Part shown: positions 62,340 to 64,000 of the stretch, piece by piece
Numbering within the stretch: position 1 is the stretch's first letter
Layout: each line of letters starts with the position of its first letter
NCBI RefSeq assembly: GCF_900996235.1
Contig: NZ_CAAJGM010000133.1
Span: 62,001-126,000, forward strand
Direction of reading: 5' to 3'
Origin: Paraburkholderia sp. BCC1885
Lineage (GTDB): Bacteria > Pseudomonadota > Gammaproteobacteria > Burkholderiales > Burkholderiaceae
Length of the DNA stretch: 64,000 nt
Notes under the pieces: model-generated
Told to the model about the DNA's origin: nothing
The model's input: the letters and a program-made list of their open reading frames with translations, nothing else
Database searches by the model: none
Translations under genes and position numbers: made by a program

Positions 62340-62719
62340 CAGTACCGATCGCCTTGAAATGGCGCATGGCCCGCTCGTCCTCATAAACGCGACGCCAGCG
62401 GCCACGACTGAAGGTCGCCGGAGAATAGGGGGCGCAACATCCTGTCGACGCGTCTTGCGAAGTCACTCCGAGCCTGCGCGGTTTCGGTGCAATCGCGCTG
62501 GAACATGGCGGAGATCGACTACTCCGCGTGGCCTGCGGGGCGCGGCGAGACGAAGCGGCTTTGCTACACTGCGATTGGGTTTCGCTTCGGCCTTGCCCGC
62601 AATTTATCCCCGCAAGACCACGCCTGCCGCTGCTGCTTGCCGTCAGTCAAGCGAAGCCCGCCAGGACGCTCCCGAACCGACCTGACGCCGCGCTCCCCGA
62701 GCCTGTCCCGGAGGTATCC
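62340..62719. other. intergenic region before the exported beta-domain protein
   Basis: About 380 bp with no supported gene. Open frames cross it but have an arginine-rich shadow composition. A TACACT at about 62566-62571 could be a -10, without a matching -35. Confidence 0.4.
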
Positions 62720-63580
62720 ATGCCCGTACTTTGTTCCGGTTTGCCGCAACCTATCCGCTGGGCGCTCGTATGCGGCGTCGCCGTGATGAGTTTGAGCACC
62801 TATGCGCAGCGCGCGGCAGCCGCGTCCGAGGACGTGCCCTCGCAGTTGCTCAGCGACGATGAACGGATCGATTTCTGCTCGCAGATGCACCGCGCAGCGA
62901 CGCCGCAGGAGCGCAGCGCCGTGGCGGCGCGCATGCGCGATACCTTGACGCCGCGCGCCAAAGGCCAGGGCGTGGCGCTGCCGCCGTGGGTGGTCGAAGC
63001 GCGGCCGGCGAGCGAAGGCGCCAATATTCCCGGTCTGAGTTGCGGCGCTGGCGCGGCGCGGCCGCGCACGCCGAGCACCGCACCCGCGCCGCTGCCAGTG
63101 CCCGCGCAAGTCAGGCAGACGCCCGAGCGCAAGCCGCCGGTAACGACGCACGAGGCGCTTGCGCCCGCGCCCGTTCCTGCGCCGGTCGAGGAGATTCCCG
63201 CGCGCAACACCCTATCCGGCGACATCCCGGTGGCGCACGACAATCATGGCGTCCCCTACGTGACGGGTGGAGTGGGTCAGGATGAAGTCGCGGCGTTTCG
63301 TGGACTCGCGTCCGGCTACAACATGCGCGCGACCTTCACGACCGGCTCGGGGGAGTACCTGTCGGGCGTGGCGGTGCAGGTGGCGAGAGCGGATGGCACG
63401 GTGGTGTTCAACGCCACCTCGGATGGGCCGTATCTGTTCGCGCGGCTGCCGCAAGGGCGTTATCGTTTGACGGCGATGCTCGACGGCGCGCAGCGCAGCC
63501 GCGAACTGTATGTGCCGGCGCGAGGCGGTGTCAGATTTACGATGGTGTGGCCGCTGCTACACGCAAGCTCGACCAATTAG
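62720..63580 (+). CDS. exported protein with carboxypeptidase-regulatory-like domain
   Basis: A 286-residue secreted or periplasmic protein that I cannot name. A signal peptide (about 1-35, IRWALVCGVAVMSLSTYAQRAAAA) precedes a conserved-looking helical part (LSDDERIDFCSQMHRAATPQERSAVAARMRDTL). A Pro/Ala-rich linker follows (about 115-170), then a beta-sandwich resembling the carboxypeptidase-regulatory or transthyretin-like fold (MRATFTTGSGEYLSGVAVQVARADG; YLFARLPQGRYRLTAML). The ATG at 62720 has an excellent GGAGG at five-base spacing, which fixes the start. Burkholderia genomes carry several such proteins of unknown function. Confidence 0.75.
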   Translation: MPVLCSGLPQPIRWALVCGVAVMSLSTYAQRAAAASEDVPSQLLSDDERIDFCSQMHRAATPQERSAVAARMRDTLTPRAKGQGVALPPWVVEARPASEGANIPGLSCGAGAARPRTPSTAPAPLPVPAQVRQTPERKPPVTTHEALAPAPVPAPVEEIPARNTLSGDIPVAHDNHGVPYVTGGVGQDEVAAFRGLASGYNMRATFTTGSGEYLSGVAVQVARADGTVVFNATSDGPYLFARLPQGRYRLTAMLDGAQRSRELYVPARGGVRFTMVWPLLHASSTN

Positions 63581-63647
63581 AACGGCTCGCGGCCGCGGCG
63601 TGCCGGATCGGGATGTTGCGGCGCGCGGCGGCCGCGAGCGGCGTCGA

Positions 63648-63938
63648 TCAGCTTCCGCCGTTATAGATGGTGCGATCGAGCCTCTTGATCTCGCCGTCGG
63701 TCTCAGCCTGATACAGCTCGCGCTTCACTTCCGCACGGGTGAGGCCGGCCGGGGAACCGGCGGCGGTCTGGCCGCTGGTATCCATACCGACGCCGCTCGT
63801 GTTGGCGGCGTTCGCGTTGGTATTGTCGTTGCCGACGGTGGCAGCCGATTGGGGCATGGCCGGCGCGTCCTGCGCGAAAACAGGGGCGGCACAGGCGAGG
63901 GCGGAAACAGCTGCTGCGATATAAGCGATTCGGATCAT
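63648..63938 (-). CDS. DUF4148-like small exported protein
   Basis: A 96-residue exported protein. The signal peptide (IRIAYIAAAVSALACAAPVFAQ) is followed by an Asn/Ala/Gly-rich low-complexity part. The C-terminal LTRAEVKRELYQAETDGEIKRLDRTIY shows the DUF4148 pattern (tRAeVkaeL...aE.dG.l). Such proteins are numerous in Burkholderiaceae and have no known function. Monocistronic, convergent with the preceding gene; the ATG is at 63938. Confidence 0.8.
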   Translation of the reverse strand: MIRIAYIAAAVSALACAAPVFAQDAPAMPQSAATVGNDNTNANAANTSGVGMDTSGQTAAGSPAGLTRAEVKRELYQAETDGEIKRLDRTIYNGGS

Positions 63939-64000
63939 TGTTCAACTCCGGTAGAAGGACGTTAGGATTTCGGCTTGTTTTAGGAAGCGGTGCCGAATGC

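Noticed and set aside
1..64000. Prophage, insertion sequence, CRISPR or toxin-antitoxin system
   Set aside because: No integrase, transposase, repeat-spacer array or small toxin/antitoxin pair was found on either strand; composition is even apart from small AT-rich promoter regions.

Overview
The window reads as a stretch of chromosome from a high-GC beta-proteobacterium of the Burkholderiaceae, most likely Paraburkholderia/Burkholderia. Support: uniformly GC-rich codon use, a Burkholderia-type general porin, a DUF4148 protein, a CbiG-CobJ fusion and an aerobic-type cobalamin pathway. No rRNA, tRNA, insertion sequence, phage gene or CRISPR array is visible, and genes are densely packed in short operons.

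Layout. (1) 1-9.4 kb: CBS-domain protein, ribA, an ECF sigma/anti-sigma pair, a second anti-sigma-like protein, an SrpA-type catalase with cytochrome b561, and a dimethylglycine/sarcosine-dehydrogenase-like flavoprotein divergent from a DeoR regulator. Three copies of a bipartite ECF-type promoter motif tie the sigma gene, the second anti-sigma and the catalase operon into one local regulon. (2) 9.6-19.9 kb: a SWIM-SNF2 helicase, two small exported or unknown proteins, then a response regulator / LysM-FecR protein / CHASE2 histidine kinase operon and a DUF4136 lipoprotein. (3) 19.9-41.3 kb: a large cobalamin island. bluB-cobB-cobO-cobE run leftward; cobW-cobN-chlI/chlD run rightward behind a sigma-70 promoter and a cobalamin riboswitch. 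After a ycgR/LysR/MFS insert come cbiG-cobJ, cobI, cobH and cobG (leftward) and cobL, cobK and cobM (rightward). (4) 41.4-52.7 kb: a Na+/solute symporter with a DUF3311 partner, MarC, a class II glutamine amidotransferase, an MCP, a CobS/CobT-like ATPase/VWA pair, a porin and a ferredoxin-NADP reductase. (5) 53.0-62.3 kb: a nine-gene nitrogen-scavenging operon: allophanate hydrolase, BMP-type ABC transporter, biuret hydrolase, a probable triuret hydrolase, an AtzH-like protein and a GntR regulator. A sigma-54-like promoter and a 30-nt palindrome sit directly before its first codon. (6) 62.7-64 kb: two small exported proteins.

The most striking signal is at the chlI/chlD junction. The ChlI-like frame ends three bases after a perfect A AAA AAA slippery heptamer, a stable hairpin follows at the expected spacing, and the VWA (ChlD) domain continues in exactly the -1 frame without a convincing start of its own. 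This predicts programmed -1 frameshifting that makes both ChlI-like and ChlD-like cobaltochelatase subunits from one gene. A second chelatase-type pair (CobS/CobT-like) 17 kb away raises the question of which set works with CobN. All coordinates and motifs were read by eye; no alignments or folding programs were run.
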